A stretch of DNA of 64,000 nucleotides from Pycnococcus provasolii (Eukaryota; Chlorophyta; Pseudoscourfieldiophyceae; Pseudoscourfieldiales). The DNA is taken from positions 62,001-126,000 of the forward strand of contig CP150561.1 of the NCBI GenBank assembly GCA_049487715.1, read 5' to 3'. How positions within the stretch are numbered: position 1 is the stretch's first letter; each line of letters opens with the position of its first letter. Below are positions 50,210 through 60,050 of this stretch, in pieces. A program made the translations under genes and the position numbers. The notes beneath the pieces were generated by a model. It was not told the origin of the DNA. It made no database searches and saw nothing but the letters and a program-made list of their open reading frames with translations.

Positions 50210-52744
50210 ATGTCCGCCATCCCGGCGCCTTCGACCAGCAGTGTGGACTCGCGGCAGTACATGAAACAACTCCAAAGTGCCGTCGCGCAATTTCAAAAGG
50301 CGCGTCAAACTCGTCCGTCGCCTGGTGGTGGTGGTGCTTCGGGTGCTTCGGGTGCTCCCTCTGCTTCGGGTGGTTCTTCGGCTCCACCTCACTCAGGTTC
50401 AGGTGTTGTGCTCACGGAGCTTAACAATAATACGAGCTTGGGGGGTGCGACTACCCACTTGGGTAGTGGTATGCAGGCTTCGGCTGCCACCGCCATGGGC
50501 TTGGCAGGAGCGCCGCCGCGTATTGTTCGATCGAAAACCATGCCAGATAATAGCAAAACGAACACAACGGCGGACTATCAGCACCACGCGTCGCCAAACA
50601 GGTCACAACAGGCTACGACGACGACGACGACAAATTCAAGCTCGTCATTCCCAGAAGACGAATTCGCAAGTCCAAACGCATACCTCGAGAGAACGTTCTC
50701 GGAGGCGGTCAACCTTCTCAAGACGCCGCGCGCGGGACCGCCGCCTCCTGAACTCGACGACGACGACGAAGGCGGAAATAACAACGACGGCGGCGGCGAC
50801 GCAGGAGACGTCGACGGAAGTGGAAACAGGCACCACGACGACGTCGACGACATGGCTGTCGATGATGACGTCGACGATGCACGAAACTCGTACGCTGAGC
50901 ACGAACTGCCCGACCAAGTCGCCGTCCCTGCGACCGGATGTGGTGAGGTGACTGCTCGCGAAGCGGTGGAGACCGCGGCGGCAAGGCATGCCGTGCTCGC
51001 AACGATGGTCACAGAGCTGCGCGCGTCGCAGCGAAGGATGTCGCAGCGCTACGACGACGCCTCGAGGCGCCTCGCGAACGTTCAGGGCGAGCTGAAACGT
51101 GCGTCCAAGGAGTGCGCGGACATGCGCACCGCACGGCGCTCCGCTCGTGCGGCGCTTGCGGAGATGGCGCACCAAAATGCAAGGCTTGTTCAGGTGTTCG
51201 TTGAGAAGAAGCAGGAGGTGCGACGCCTCACCGAAGAGCTCGCCGCGGTGTCCGGAAAGGCGCCCGCATCCGCGGAGGGTGCGCTGGCCGCATCGAATAA
51301 GGACGGTGATAACCCGTCCATCAAGCTCGAGCTCGAAATGCTCCGATGTGAGCTTAACGATGTATCCAAGGCACGCGACGAGGCTGTCGAGCGCGCATCC
51401 AGGAACGAAGGCGATGCCGAGAAGCACAGGCGGCAGTGCGAGCGTCTGCGTGCAGAGCTCAGGGAGGCTCGCCACGTTGCCGACGGAACGGTGCACGACG
51501 GCGCGTCGGAACGCGAGCGATGGGAGGAGGAGCGCCGCATGATGGAGGCTCGCCTTGCGAAGGTTGAGGAGGAAAGCCGTGACAAGGAGAAGAACATGGT
51601 GAATGAGATGGCTGTGCTCAAGGACCAGCTGCGGCTCGCGCGTGCCGAGGCGCGCCGCATGCCCAGCCCGGCGCCGAGTCCGGCGGCGTCAACGGGAGCT
51701 GCAGATGAGCCGGCGAAGGTGGAGACGCAAACGGTTCGCTTTCTTCGTGAAGAGACGGATCGGCTGTCAAGGGAAAACGCGCGGCTTGACCGTGAGCTGC
51801 GCAAGATTCGCGAGGAGAAGGACAAGTTCCAGAGCGCAGCCACCACCGAGCGGCGGCGTGCGGACGCGGAACGGCGCAAGGCTGCGGGCAATGCCGCGTA
51901 TCACCAGGGCAAGTACAAGGAGGCTCACGCGGAGTACACGGCGGCACTGAGCGCCGCGAGTGGCGAGGCAGCAGAGCCTCGTCTGCGAGCGGTGCTCCAC
52001 TGCAATCGCGCGGCGGCGAGTCACGCCATGGGCAAGTACGTGGAGGCTGTCGCCGACTGTTGCGCCGCACTTCACCTCGACGCGCGCTATCCGCGGGCGT
52101 ACCAGCGTCGTGCGGATGCATATGCTGCGCTTGGCGACTGGGCTGCCGCCGCACGGGACTTGCGCACGCTCACAGGCCTGCCCGGCGCGCCACCGGACGC
52201 GGCACAGCGCGCGGCTGATGCGGCACGCCGGGCGGCGCGTGCTACATCGGGTGCCGGCGAAAGTCGCGCGGGAGGATCATCCTCACACTCAAGCTCGCAC
52301 CACCACCACCATAGCAGCAGCAGCAACAGCTCGCATCAACAGGGCCGCCACCAACAACACCACCAGCATCAGCAGCAGTACGGCGGTGCTCGGGGTGGTG
52401 GTTCGTCGTCGTCGAGCTCGAGCTCGAGCTTCACCGACCACTACTCAGTGCTCGGCGTCAATGCGGATGCCAACGAAAATGAGGTGAGGAAGGCATATCA
52501 CCGCCTTGCATTGCGATACCACCCTGACAAGGTGTCTGCAGATGATCGTTCGGCTGCCGAGCATAAGATCAAGCTGGTGAACGCCGCATACGCGGTGCTA
52601 AGCAGCCCAAGCGCTCGAAAAAAGTTTGACGGCGATCGTCTGCGTCAGACCGCCGGTCGCGCCGCGAGCCACTGGGCGGCGCAAGCCGCCGCCTCTGCTG
52701 CTGCTGCGGCGAGGAGCTCTCGTTACGGCGGGAGTCGTCGCTGA
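50210..52744 (+). CDS. TPR and J-domain (DNAJC7-like) co-chaperone with long coiled coil
   Basis: 844 aa from ATG 50210 (MSAIPAPSTSSVDSRQYMKQ). Residues 1-230 are low complexity, with an acidic Asp/Gly segment. About 240-550 form a long coiled coil (ELRASQRRMSQRYDDASRRL; EKDKFQSAATTERRRADAER). About 553-680 are TPR repeats (RRKAAGNAAYHQGKYKEAHA; LRAVLHCNRAAASHAMGKYV; YPRAYQRRADAYAALGDWAA) that could dock Hsp70/Hsp90 tails. After a His/Ser/Gln linker, a C-terminal J domain (741-805) has the HPD triad at about residue 771 (LRYHPDKVSADD). The TPR-J order is that of DNAJC7/TPR2 and plant TTL-J proteins. The coiled coil is an unusual addition that may anchor or dimerise it. Frame intact. Confidence 0.85.
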   Translation: MSAIPAPSTSSVDSRQYMKQLQSAVAQFQKARQTRPSPGGGGASGASGAPSASGGSSAPPHSGSGVVLTELNNNTSLGGATTHLGSGMQASAATAMGLAGAPPRIVRSKTMPDNSKTNTTADYQHHASPNRSQQATTTTTTNSSSSFPEDEFASPNAYLERTFSEAVNLLKTPRAGPPPPELDDDDEGGNNNDGGGDAGDVDGSGNRHHDDVDDMAVDDDVDDARNSYAEHELPDQVAVPATGCGEVTAREAVETAAARHAVLATMVTELRASQRRMSQRYDDASRRLANVQGELKRASKECADMRTARRSARAALAEMAHQNARLVQVFVEKKQEVRRLTEELAAVSGKAPASAEGALAASNKDGDNPSIKLELEMLRCELNDVSKARDEAVERASRNEGDAEKHRRQCERLRAELREARHVADGTVHDGASERERWEEERRMMEARLAKVEEESRDKEKNMVNEMAVLKDQLRLARAEARRMPSPAPSPAASTGAADEPAKVETQTVRFLREETDRLSRENARLDRELRKIREEKDKFQSAATTERRRADAERRKAAGNAAYHQGKYKEAHAEYTAALSAASGEAAEPRLRAVLHCNRAAASHAMGKYVEAVADCCAALHLDARYPRAYQRRADAYAALGDWAAAARDLRTLTGLPGAPPDAAQRAADAARRAARATSGAGESRAGGSSSHSSSHHHHHSSSSNSSHQQGRHQQHHQHQQQYGGARGGGSSSSSSSSSFTDHYSVLGVNADANENEVRKAYHRLALRYHPDKVSADDRSAAEHKIKLVNAAYAVLSSPSARKKFDGDRLRQTAGRAASHWAAQAAASAAAAARSSRYGGSRR

Positions 52745-53032
52745 CTCTGATCAACTCCCCTTGATCAACGTAGCAAGGTTTAATAAGGATTATTATTGGT
52801 CGTCACGTATCTGTCCTTTTCCTCGTTGTTTTTGTCCTCCTCCTCCCTCCCCCTCCCTCCTTTGGACTTTCCCTTGGAACTGTTTTGTATTGTATTGTAT
52901 TGGTTTGCTTGTGGGTTTTTGGGGGTTTGGCATGGAAGCCTGCCCTCCTCTCCTTTTCCAAAGGTTCTCGTTCCTGGGCGTGGTTGGCGTTTGTGGCCTC
53001 AGATCCCACTCCCCTATCTCTCAATTCTCTTC

Positions 53033-54424
53033 ATGATGCGTGGCGGTGGGTTAGGCTTCATGCCTTCATGCCGTGTGTCTCTAGGTGTTTCTCGGTCCTC
53101 TTCCTCTCGGTTCGGTCCTCAAGGTGGTGGTGGGGGTGGTGCTCGGTGTGGGTTAGGGAGACGGTTGGGTCAGCGATCGTCATCATGTGTGGATTCTCAT
53201 GGATTTCGTCATCATGGTGGTGGTGATGATGACTCCGTCATCGTTGACGACGACAATGTTGTGTCAGGAGCTATTCAGAGAGCTGAAGCAGAGAGTGGTG
53301 TAAGATCTGGCTCTGATCTATCGGCCGTGAGTCGTCGTGCGGCTCTAACACTTTGCGGTGCCGCGGCGGTGCTCGCAGCGCCCACGACAGCGATGGCGTT
53401 TCAAACGCGTGTGGACGACGAGGCGCGCATCGCACAGATCGCTGACGAAATCAAACAGCTTCCTGCCAATCCCGCTGATGACACGGACGACGAACTCGTG
53501 CGGCGCGACGCGCTCACCTCGGAGGAGGCGGGCCTGCGCAACGACCTCGCACGTCTCGACTCGAACCGCGCGTACGTGCAAGGTCTCAGGCAAGAACTTC
53601 AGCTCGGAATCGGAGGATATGCGCAGTCGTGCCAGCTGCGCGTGCCGTCGCTCGAGGCGGCAGAGGCTTTCTGGTGCGGTGCACTGGGCATGGATGCGTT
53701 CGACCGACGCAAGGACGACGAAGGACGGCGCCTTGTTTCCGTCTCGTACGGCCCGGTGTCTCTCGACGAGGAGAACGGCGCGCACTTCTCCATCAATCTC
53801 GTCGAGGATACCGCGCTACCCACCGGACCCGCAGCCGTGGATGCCGACCAGCCGGGTGACCCGCGCGTCATCAGCCTCACGCGACCAGGACTTGCGTACA
53901 TCCAGGTGGCGGTGCCAAACCCGCTCCGCATCTCAAAGGTGTTCGCGTCGGAGGCGGAGATTCTGTGGGGATACGGCTACTTTGAGCTCGCGCTGCCGCT
54001 GTCCGCGGGTGGAGGGCGCGTGCGCGCGTATGCCGGCAAGGCGCGTCGAGATCCCGTTGAGTTGCTGTCGTATCACGTCGAAAATCCCAAGGCGGCGGCT
54101 GAGGAGCTGCGCCGAGCCTTACCTGGTCTTGAGGTTCTGCCACTCGCGGTGTACGATGGCAAAAACCGTGGGCCCGTTTCGCCCAAGGATGTCGGCAACG
54201 TGTACATCCCACGCCCGCCAAAGGGATCCGTGCTTCTCGGCTACGCTGGTGCGAACGAGAGCGGAGCATGCGTGATGCTCGAGCCTATGCAAAAGCCAAG
54301 CAAGGGTGCCGTGTCCACGGATCCAACGGACGGATACGATGGCATCGACATTGTAAGCGGCGCTGAGGTGAATGCCGACGTCGTCACGCCAGCTGTGGTG
54401 TCGGTGCGCTCTCGTAAGTTCTGA
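53033..54424 (+). CDS. Predicted thylakoid-lumen (Tat-targeted) protein with VOC-like domain
   Basis: 463 aa from ATG 53033. A Ser/Gly/Arg-rich N-terminus fits a plastid transit peptide. Near residue 101 a twin-arginine motif heads a hydrophobic signal with an AxA site (SRRAALTLCGAAAVLAAPTT, then AMA before F123), the classic bipartite thylakoid Tat route. The mature part begins with a helical hairpin (DDEARIAQIADEIKQLPANP onward), then two half-domains of glyoxalase/VOC type (QSCQLRVPSLEAAEAFWCGA; GYGYFELALPLSAGGGRVRA). Metal ligands are not obvious, so catalysis is doubtful. Plant lumenal VOC-like proteins are known, but I do not assign a name. No intron. The frame is open upstream without ATG. 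Confidence 0.7.
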   Translation: MMRGGGLGFMPSCRVSLGVSRSSSSRFGPQGGGGGGARCGLGRRLGQRSSSCVDSHGFRHHGGGDDDSVIVDDDNVVSGAIQRAEAESGVRSGSDLSAVSRRAALTLCGAAAVLAAPTTAMAFQTRVDDEARIAQIADEIKQLPANPADDTDDELVRRDALTSEEAGLRNDLARLDSNRAYVQGLRQELQLGIGGYAQSCQLRVPSLEAAEAFWCGALGMDAFDRRKDDEGRRLVSVSYGPVSLDEENGAHFSINLVEDTALPTGPAAVDADQPGDPRVISLTRPGLAYIQVAVPNPLRISKVFASEAEILWGYGYFELALPLSAGGGRVRAYAGKARRDPVELLSYHVENPKAAAEELRRALPGLEVLPLAVYDGKNRGPVSPKDVGNVYIPRPPKGSVLLGYAGANESGACVMLEPMQKPSKGAVSTDPTDGYDGIDIVSGAEVNADVVTPAVVSVRSRKF

Positions 54425-54545
54425 CTGTTTGTCATGTTTATCAATTTTTTTTTTAGCAGAACTTAATGTTACCAAGATCATTTGTGCGTCTTTTGTCTTT
54501 TCTTTTCTTTTTCGGCCGTCCTCCCTCCGCCGCCACCACGTGGAT

Positions 54546-55594
54546 TTACTCCGCAGCGGGCGCATCGTCGCCACCTTCCGCAGCCGCCGCTGGCGGAGGC
54601 GTGGCGCCCGTCACGGGAGGCAGTGGTGCTGTGCGCGCCGAGCGTTTTGGTGAAGACAGGTCACCAGGTCCCACGGACGACGTGAGTCGGTCGCCGAGGT
54701 GCATCACCTCTCGGCTTCGAATGTTGTGCAAGTAGGTGAGGTCTTTCTTGCGCTCATCTTCCCAGTACTTGAGCCTGTACACGGGCTGTCGGTTGACGAT
54801 GCGCGTGAGCATCGACGTGTTCTCGCGGCTGATTCGGTCAAGCTCGCGCTGGCGGGACTCCTTGTTCAGCGACCTTCGCGGTGCGAAGTTGCGGCTGTCT
54901 GTGACTGGGTACGAGTGCGACTCAATCTTAAGTCCAGGTTTGTGCTGCAGCACGGAGCGGAACGGGAACGGGTCGCTGGTCTTGCCGCCGGTGGCGCAAG
55001 CGGAGGAGATGGGGTCCTGCTTGATGATGGAGCTCATCTTTTGGAGCAGCACGCGGTTCTCGAGCTCGATTTCCGCGAAGCGCTCAGCCTCCTGCTGCGC
55101 TTTCTTTGCTCTTATTTTCAGGTGTTTCATCTCCATCGTCGGCGGCTTGGAGGTGTTCAGCTTCGCGTTCCACGGCGCCTGAAGCTTGGCTGTGGATTTT
55201 GTCTCTCGAAGCTTCTTGTAGTGTATGTCCTGCGAGTGATTTGATTTGAAAAGGTGAGTCGCCGAGAGAAAACAGCACGGAAGAGAGACTCCTCGGTGTG
55301 AGGCGCCTCCCTCCCTTGCAGAGACAACACGGAGCGTTTGCATAAAGCGCCTCCTTCCTTAAGGCGCTTTAAGGAGAAAAGCAGAGGAAAAGAGGAAAAG
55401 AGGGCTTCGAAGACACAAGAGACACAAGAGACACAGGCCGTCACCAAGCCAGCCAGCCAGACAAATGTGTACATAGACATGAATATGACAAAGACACAGA
55501 CACAGAGAACATAACATACCTGGCAGTGCGACACCCACCTATCGTTCGTGAGCCGGTTTCCGATGGGAAGCGCACGACGACCGCGGTCCGCCAT
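54546..55594 (-). CDS. CFAP97-domain (hemingway/CFAP97D) ciliary protein, two exons
   Basis: Exon 1 55520-55594 (MADRGRRALPIGNRLTNDRW, then VSHCQ) and exon 2 54546-55229, 252 aa. The joined sequence reads WVSHCQ-DIHYKKLRETKSTAKLQ. The CFAP97 domain follows: KLNTSKPPTMEMKHLKIRAK, then QEAERFAEIELENRVLLQKM, LNKESRQRELDRISRENTSM and YRLKYWEDERKKDLTYLHNI. These match the Hmw/CFAP97 family found in ciliated eukaryotes, needed for axoneme maintenance in animal sperm. The C-terminal tail is Pro/Ala-rich. The intron has good GTATGT and CTCGCAG ends, phase 0. Its presence supports a flagellate stage. Confidence 0.85.
55230..55519 (-). other. CFAP97 intron
   Basis: 290-bp intron, donor CCAG/GTATGTTATG, acceptor ACTCGCAG/GACATA, phase 0. 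It contains an AGACACAAGAGACACA short repeat. Confidence 0.88.
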
Positions 55595-56438
55595 GACGGA
55601 CTGATTGATGCTTAAGGCGCTTAAGGCTGGCCAACACGGCTTGCTTCACCTATGTATGTACCTCCGGCCGGGTCCTCCTGCCAGGCTCACTCAAATGGTC
55701 TCAAAAGCACCCTCCAAGCTTCCCTCCAAGACCTCCTCTAAGACCTCCTTCTAGAGCCTCATTCACAAGGGAGACAAAAGGTGGAACCACTCACTGGTCA
55801 GGTGCCGGAGAGCCTCAGAGAGGCAGTTCATGTGGAGCCTCAACTCGCCGGTCCCTTGGAGCCTCGGATGTCGGAGCCTCGGAGCAGAGTACAAACTGTA
55901 GAGGGACTCTCCGGGGTGGTACCAGTAAGTACCAGGCTTAGTCTAAGCTCTGGTCACTCTTGATGAAGAGTCTGCTCCAGTCAGTCCAGTGAGAGGCTTG
56001 TGAGTTGTGAGAGAGCTCCCTAAGAGCAACCTTGAAGAAGAGAGGGGAAGTTTCAGTTTGTATGAGCGAAGAAGAGAGAGCTCCGGCCAAGAGGGACGGA
56101 GATCAGTTGATGTTGATGTGACTCGCCGGACGCTCTTCCTTGCTTTTTCTTTCAATCATGCTCAAGGCTGCAAGGGCAACCAGGAACCAACTTTGGTCAG
56201 AGTGACGGACCGGCCGCTAAAGCCAAAGCTTTCTTCTCGTACCTTTGGCACCGTTCGTGAGCCTCGCTTAACTCGCGAATGAGCGAATAATCGGGGTTTG
56301 GGGTTTGTAAAGTTCTTCACAGTCGTTTCCCCTTAACCTTAAGGTCGGAGGATACCTTCACTCGTCGTCATTTTCATTTCTAAAAATCAACTGCTGGTTT
56401 ATTCGGCGGCGCCTCGGCTCATTTTCTTTACGTAAAGT
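55595..56438. other. Divergent spacer, GAGCCTC-rich
   Basis: 844 bp between the CFAP97 start (-) and the WD40 gene (+). Scattered GAGCCTC/CTCCAAGACCTCCT repeats; no gene, RNA or telomere-like array seen. Confidence 0.5.
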
Positions 56439-57917
56439 ATGGTGGTGGCTGTGCCTACGCCGCTCACGGCGCGGTTCCTGAAGACGCTGCCTTGCACCGT
56501 CCGGCAGCGCCTTGCCCTTAAGGAGGAGGGGGAGGAGGAGGAGAGAGAGGCGCAAACAATAACACAAACCGCTTCCACACCAGAAGACGCAGACGCGAAC
56601 GCTGCAGGGACAGCGCTGAAGACCACGGCGTGCGAAAACGTGCTGTGCGCGCAGGTCTTTGCAAGGCCGGGTGGACGAAAAGAGCTCGCGGTTGGATTCA
56701 GCAACGGAGACGTCGTTCTCGTCGACGCGACAAACTTTAAGGAAATGGACCGGGTCAACGTCGGGGCGCCCGTAAGCACAATTCTATTCACCAGGATGCG
56801 ATACATCAACCCGGAGACTGGCGCGATGAAAAAGACGTGGCAGATGATTACGGGAACTGCCACAGGACGCCTGAGAATGTGGAGCAGGGACGCCAAGCCA
56901 AAACCTCCGCCGCCTGAGGGGGAGGATGCACCCGCCGAGGAGAAGGAGAACGAGGGCGAGGAGGGCGAGGAGCCGCCACCTGAAGAGGCGTGGCACCTCT
57001 GGAGCGACCTGAACGCAGAGCCGCGGCCTGGCGCTTTCGGCCCTGACGGCTACGGCCCGCGTGTCAACGCGCTCGCCTCCTTCGAAGCGAGCTGGGAAGA
57101 CTGGAAGCCGGAAAGCGATGCGGGCGCGGTCGGAGCCGAGCTCGATCTTGAAGAAAAGGACACGGAGGTGGAGGAAGATGGCGAGGAGGCTGTGGAGACG
57201 CCCGAGGGTGAGCTGCCAACACCGCCACGTCCGGAGCCCTTCACGGTGCTCGTGGTGGCTGACGCCTCCGGGCGCATCACTCTCTACGACACGCACACAT
57301 GGGACGTGCTGCCTTGCCCGCAGATGCGACATGCCGAGTCGATGAGCGCGCTGATGATTATGCCCAGATTACCACCGCCCACCGCGGAGGGCGATGTAGC
57401 GCCCGCGCCGCTTCCGCTCTTCGCGCGGCGGTGCAGGCTTGTGACGGCGAGCACGGACCGAAAGCTGTGCGTTTGGCGTCAGCCGAAGCGAGGCCGCGCG
57501 CCACCATGCGTGCAGCTCGGAAGTCAGAGCGCGGCGGTGATGAGCTTAGCTCCCTGGCGCAGTGCATTTGCAAGCGGCCAAGGTGACGGCAGCGTCACGT
57601 TGTGGTCTTGCAGCGTGAATGCCATCGGCGACGACCAGTACGACTTGATGTACCGCCTACACGCCAACTCGCCTCTCCGAAGCTTGATGGTGGGCGGCGA
57701 GGGGGACACGAAGGTGACTGCCGGTGACGCCAACGGCGGCATCTCGGTGTGGAAGCAGTTTGACGAGGAGGCTGGCGAGCGTCTTTCGTCGTTGCCATGG
57801 AAGCTGATGCGCGAATTCAGCGCCTTCCCGCAAGCCAAGTCAGCTGCGGTTGTGAACCTCGTCCCGTGTGGTGCGCAATTTCTCGCAGTCGGCGACGGCG
57901 TTCAAGTGTGGCGATGA
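56439..57917 (+). CDS. WD40-repeat protein of unknown family
   Basis: 492 aa from ATG 56439 (MVVAVPTPLTARFLKTLPCT). Beta-propeller blades can be seen as ELAVGFSNGDVVLVDATNFK, ITGTATGRLRMWSRD, TVLVVADASGRITLYDTHTW, LVTASTDRKLCVWRQPKR, AFASGQGDGSVTLWSCS, KVTAGDANGGISVWKQFD and FLAVGDGVQVWR. An acidic Glu/Pro insert (EEKENEGEEGEEPPPEEAWH) splits blades two and three, and another acidic stretch follows. No signal peptide or membrane helix, so probably cytosolic or nuclear. I do not recognise an orthologue group. WD40 proteins mostly serve as scaffolds. Frame intact, single exon. Confidence 0.7.
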   Translation: MVVAVPTPLTARFLKTLPCTVRQRLALKEEGEEEEREAQTITQTASTPEDADANAAGTALKTTACENVLCAQVFARPGGRKELAVGFSNGDVVLVDATNFKEMDRVNVGAPVSTILFTRMRYINPETGAMKKTWQMITGTATGRLRMWSRDAKPKPPPPEGEDAPAEEKENEGEEGEEPPPEEAWHLWSDLNAEPRPGAFGPDGYGPRVNALASFEASWEDWKPESDAGAVGAELDLEEKDTEVEEDGEEAVETPEGELPTPPRPEPFTVLVVADASGRITLYDTHTWDVLPCPQMRHAESMSALMIMPRLPPPTAEGDVAPAPLPLFARRCRLVTASTDRKLCVWRQPKRGRAPPCVQLGSQSAAVMSLAPWRSAFASGQGDGSVTLWSCSVNAIGDDQYDLMYRLHANSPLRSLMVGGEGDTKVTAGDANGGISVWKQFDEEAGERLSSLPWKLMREFSAFPQAKSAAVVNLVPCGAQFLAVGDGVQVWR

Positions 57918-58371
57918 CCATTCATTCCATTTTTCCGACTCAATTATTGTTATTGTTACAAATTCAAAAAAAAAACGACGAAAAAGACTCATTCGCGCGC
58001 GTGCACGACCGGGATACCCAAAAATCGTGATTCTCACAGTGGCATGATTCAATGACCGTTGGAACTTCCTCTCTGCCCGCGTGAATGATCTGCGAAATGA
58101 ATGGATGGTGAACGGTGAAGAATGGCGTCTCTGAATGATCTGCGCCGATGCATGGCGCCGCTGCGTCGCTGACTGAGGAATGACTGAGCAATGGGCTGAA
58201 TGAATGGTGTGAATGTTCAATCAAAGGTTTTTTATAAAGAAAACTTATTCATTTATTAAAAAAGCATTATTGCTTTATTATTTTATTCAAAAAACTTATT
58301 GTCAATTTATTTATTGTCAGTGTATTGACAATTTATTGTTGTGGGTACATCGGCAGTTTGGCTACGGCGGT
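57918..58371. other. Convergent 3' spacer, AT-rich
   Basis: 454 bp between converging stops. GAATGATCTGCG/GAATGAATGG short repeats (58080-58220) and an AT-rich stretch with three TTATTGTCA/TTGACAA motifs (58290-58340). No gene seen. Confidence 0.5.
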
Positions 58372-59583
58372 CTAGATGATGTCGATGTCGTTCTGCAAAG
58401 CTTGTTGTTTGAGTTCGACCCAAGTGCGCGGCGGGATGCCGTTGCAATTCAGGTACAGCGAGTGCAGGCGAGGGAATATGCCGCGTACTCCCGCGTGACC
58501 AAGCACGGTCGCAGCCTCGGCATTACAGTTGTATGCGATGTCGAGAATCGCCAGATTGGCGAAACTTCCGTGATTCTCGGCGGCACTGATGATCGCTTGC
58601 ACGCCGTCGACGTCAACACCTACAAGGCACAAGTGCAGCCTCTCGAGCTGTGGGAGTGCACCATTTTCCACTGCATTCGCCAGGGACTTCAAGCTGTCGT
58701 TGGCCATTCCGTTCCCACGCAAGTGCAGGTGCTTGAGGTGTTTAAATGCATCGACGCCTGACATTGCTTCGTAGAGTGCCTTCAGGCCGTCGCCGTCCAG
58801 ACTGTTGTCGTAGAAGTGCAATTCTTCGAGATTCGTGTACGCGCCATTCTTGATTGCACGCGCCATGTGCTTGACGCCATGTACCTTGAAGTTGTTGTTG
58901 GAGAGCAGCAGCTTGGTGATTCCACTGAAGCCTCCGCGTTCTGAGGTGTCTGCAATTTCTCGTGCGGCGGCTTCGGTAAGAGTATTCTCGCGCAAGTGAA
59001 GCTCCTTGAGATTTACCAGGACGCCGATGCGCGCAAGCCTCTCCAGAGCACGCACACCAACCACGCTGACCTCCGCATCGTGGTTGTGCATGTCAATCTT
59101 GCGGATGCTTGAGAAGATGTTCATCACCGGCTGGAAAAGATGGTACTGTCGAAGTGTATCCACGGCCGCCCTGTCTTCAGCCTCTTCGACGAGCTGATGC
59201 CATGAGTAATCGTCCGACTCATGGCTGTTCAAGTCAAGCGTCTTTCCCTCGTCGATGATGCGCCATCCTTTCCCCCTGCGAGGAGAGGAGTTGCTGCTCG
59301 GACACCTCCTGCGGCGGAACAGCTGCAAACTTCGCTTGATGATGATCATGGACGTTGCAGTGACCATTGCTGCTATCGAGAAAACCTTCCACCAACGTTT
59401 CGGCTGCGACGTCGTCGTCGACGACGAACCTGCATGATGATCATGACGATGGCGATTCTTCTTTTCCTCCCCCTCATCTGTTGTTGTTGTTGTTGTGGCA
59501 GCCAGCGTGAAGAGCGGAGTAGGAGACGACGTGTAAGTGTCGTCGTCGTCACCTTTGCTGCTGGTAATGGTGTTGTCCGCCAT
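58372..59583 (-). CDS. Leucine-rich-repeat (RI-type) protein with N-terminal membrane segment
   Basis: 403 aa from ATG 59583 (MADNTITSSKGDDDDTYTSS). A Thr/Ser/His-rich N-terminus precedes a hydrophobic helix (WWKVFSIAAMVTATSMIIIK) flanked by basic residues, so it may be membrane-anchored. Residues ~170-400 are ribonuclease-inhibitor-type LRRs of about 28-30 residues: LVNLKELHLRENTLTEAAAR, GITKLLLSNNNFKVHGVKHM, NLEELHFYDNSLDGDGLKAL, HLKHLHLRGNGMANDSLKSL, QLERLHLCLVGVDVDGVQAI and RLHSLYLNCNGIPPRTWVEL. No kinase, F-box or NACHT domain accompanies them. Binding partner unknown. Single exon. Confidence 0.72.
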   Translation of the reverse strand: MADNTITSSKGDDDDTYTSSPTPLFTLAATTTTTTDEGEEKKNRHRHDHHAGSSSTTTSQPKRWWKVFSIAAMVTATSMIIIKRSLQLFRRRRCPSSNSSPRRGKGWRIIDEGKTLDLNSHESDDYSWHQLVEEAEDRAAVDTLRQYHLFQPVMNIFSSIRKIDMHNHDAEVSVVGVRALERLARIGVLVNLKELHLRENTLTEAAAREIADTSERGGFSGITKLLLSNNNFKVHGVKHMARAIKNGAYTNLEELHFYDNSLDGDGLKALYEAMSGVDAFKHLKHLHLRGNGMANDSLKSLANAVENGALPQLERLHLCLVGVDVDGVQAIISAAENHGSFANLAILDIAYNCNAEAATVLGHAGVRGIFPRLHSLYLNCNGIPPRTWVELKQQALQNDIDII

Positions 59584-60050
59584 CACGCGACTTCGCGAGC
59601 GAGGGATTACGCGTGCACGAGTTTTAAGTCCTGACAAGTGACGACAAACGGTCGTCTACAAAGGCTCGCCGAACTCCCACGCGAACGGAACTCCACAGCG
59701 CATGCGAATTGTGAATTGCCCCGAGTTCGACTTTCTGGAATATTAAAAAAGCGCTTGGGGATAATACCGCTTCCGAGCCTCAAGTTACAATTTCGGTTAA
59801 AAAAGAGATTCTATCTTAGGAAAAGCATGGGGATATTATCCCCGAACGCGGGATACCGCTTCCGAGCCTCAAATAAAAGATTTTCGGTTAAAAAAGAGAT
59901 TCAGGAATCGGGGTTATGGAATTCAATAGCTTACTTACCTTAGGAGGAACAGCTTGGGGATATTTTATCCCCGACCAATGTGACTCTCACGAAGCAAATG
60001 GTAAGTTAAGAATAAGGTTTTTTTTAAATAGTCTAGCTAAACACGGCGAA
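59584..60050. other. AT-rich spacer with direct and inverted repeats
   Basis: 467 bp, clearly AT-richer than its surroundings, between the LRR start and the NEK stop. See the repeat entry at 59764-59970. No gene seen. Confidence 0.55.
59764..59970. repeat. Two ~48-bp direct repeats plus GGGGATA/TATCCCC palindromes
   Basis: TACCGCTTCCGAGCCTCAA followed by CGGTTAAAAAAGAGATTC occurs at about 59767-59812 and 59852-59901. Between and after are GGGGATATTATCCCC (59830-59844) and GGGGATATTTTATCCCC (59956-59972), short perfect or near-perfect palindromes. The block may be a decayed transposable element end. Confidence 0.75.
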
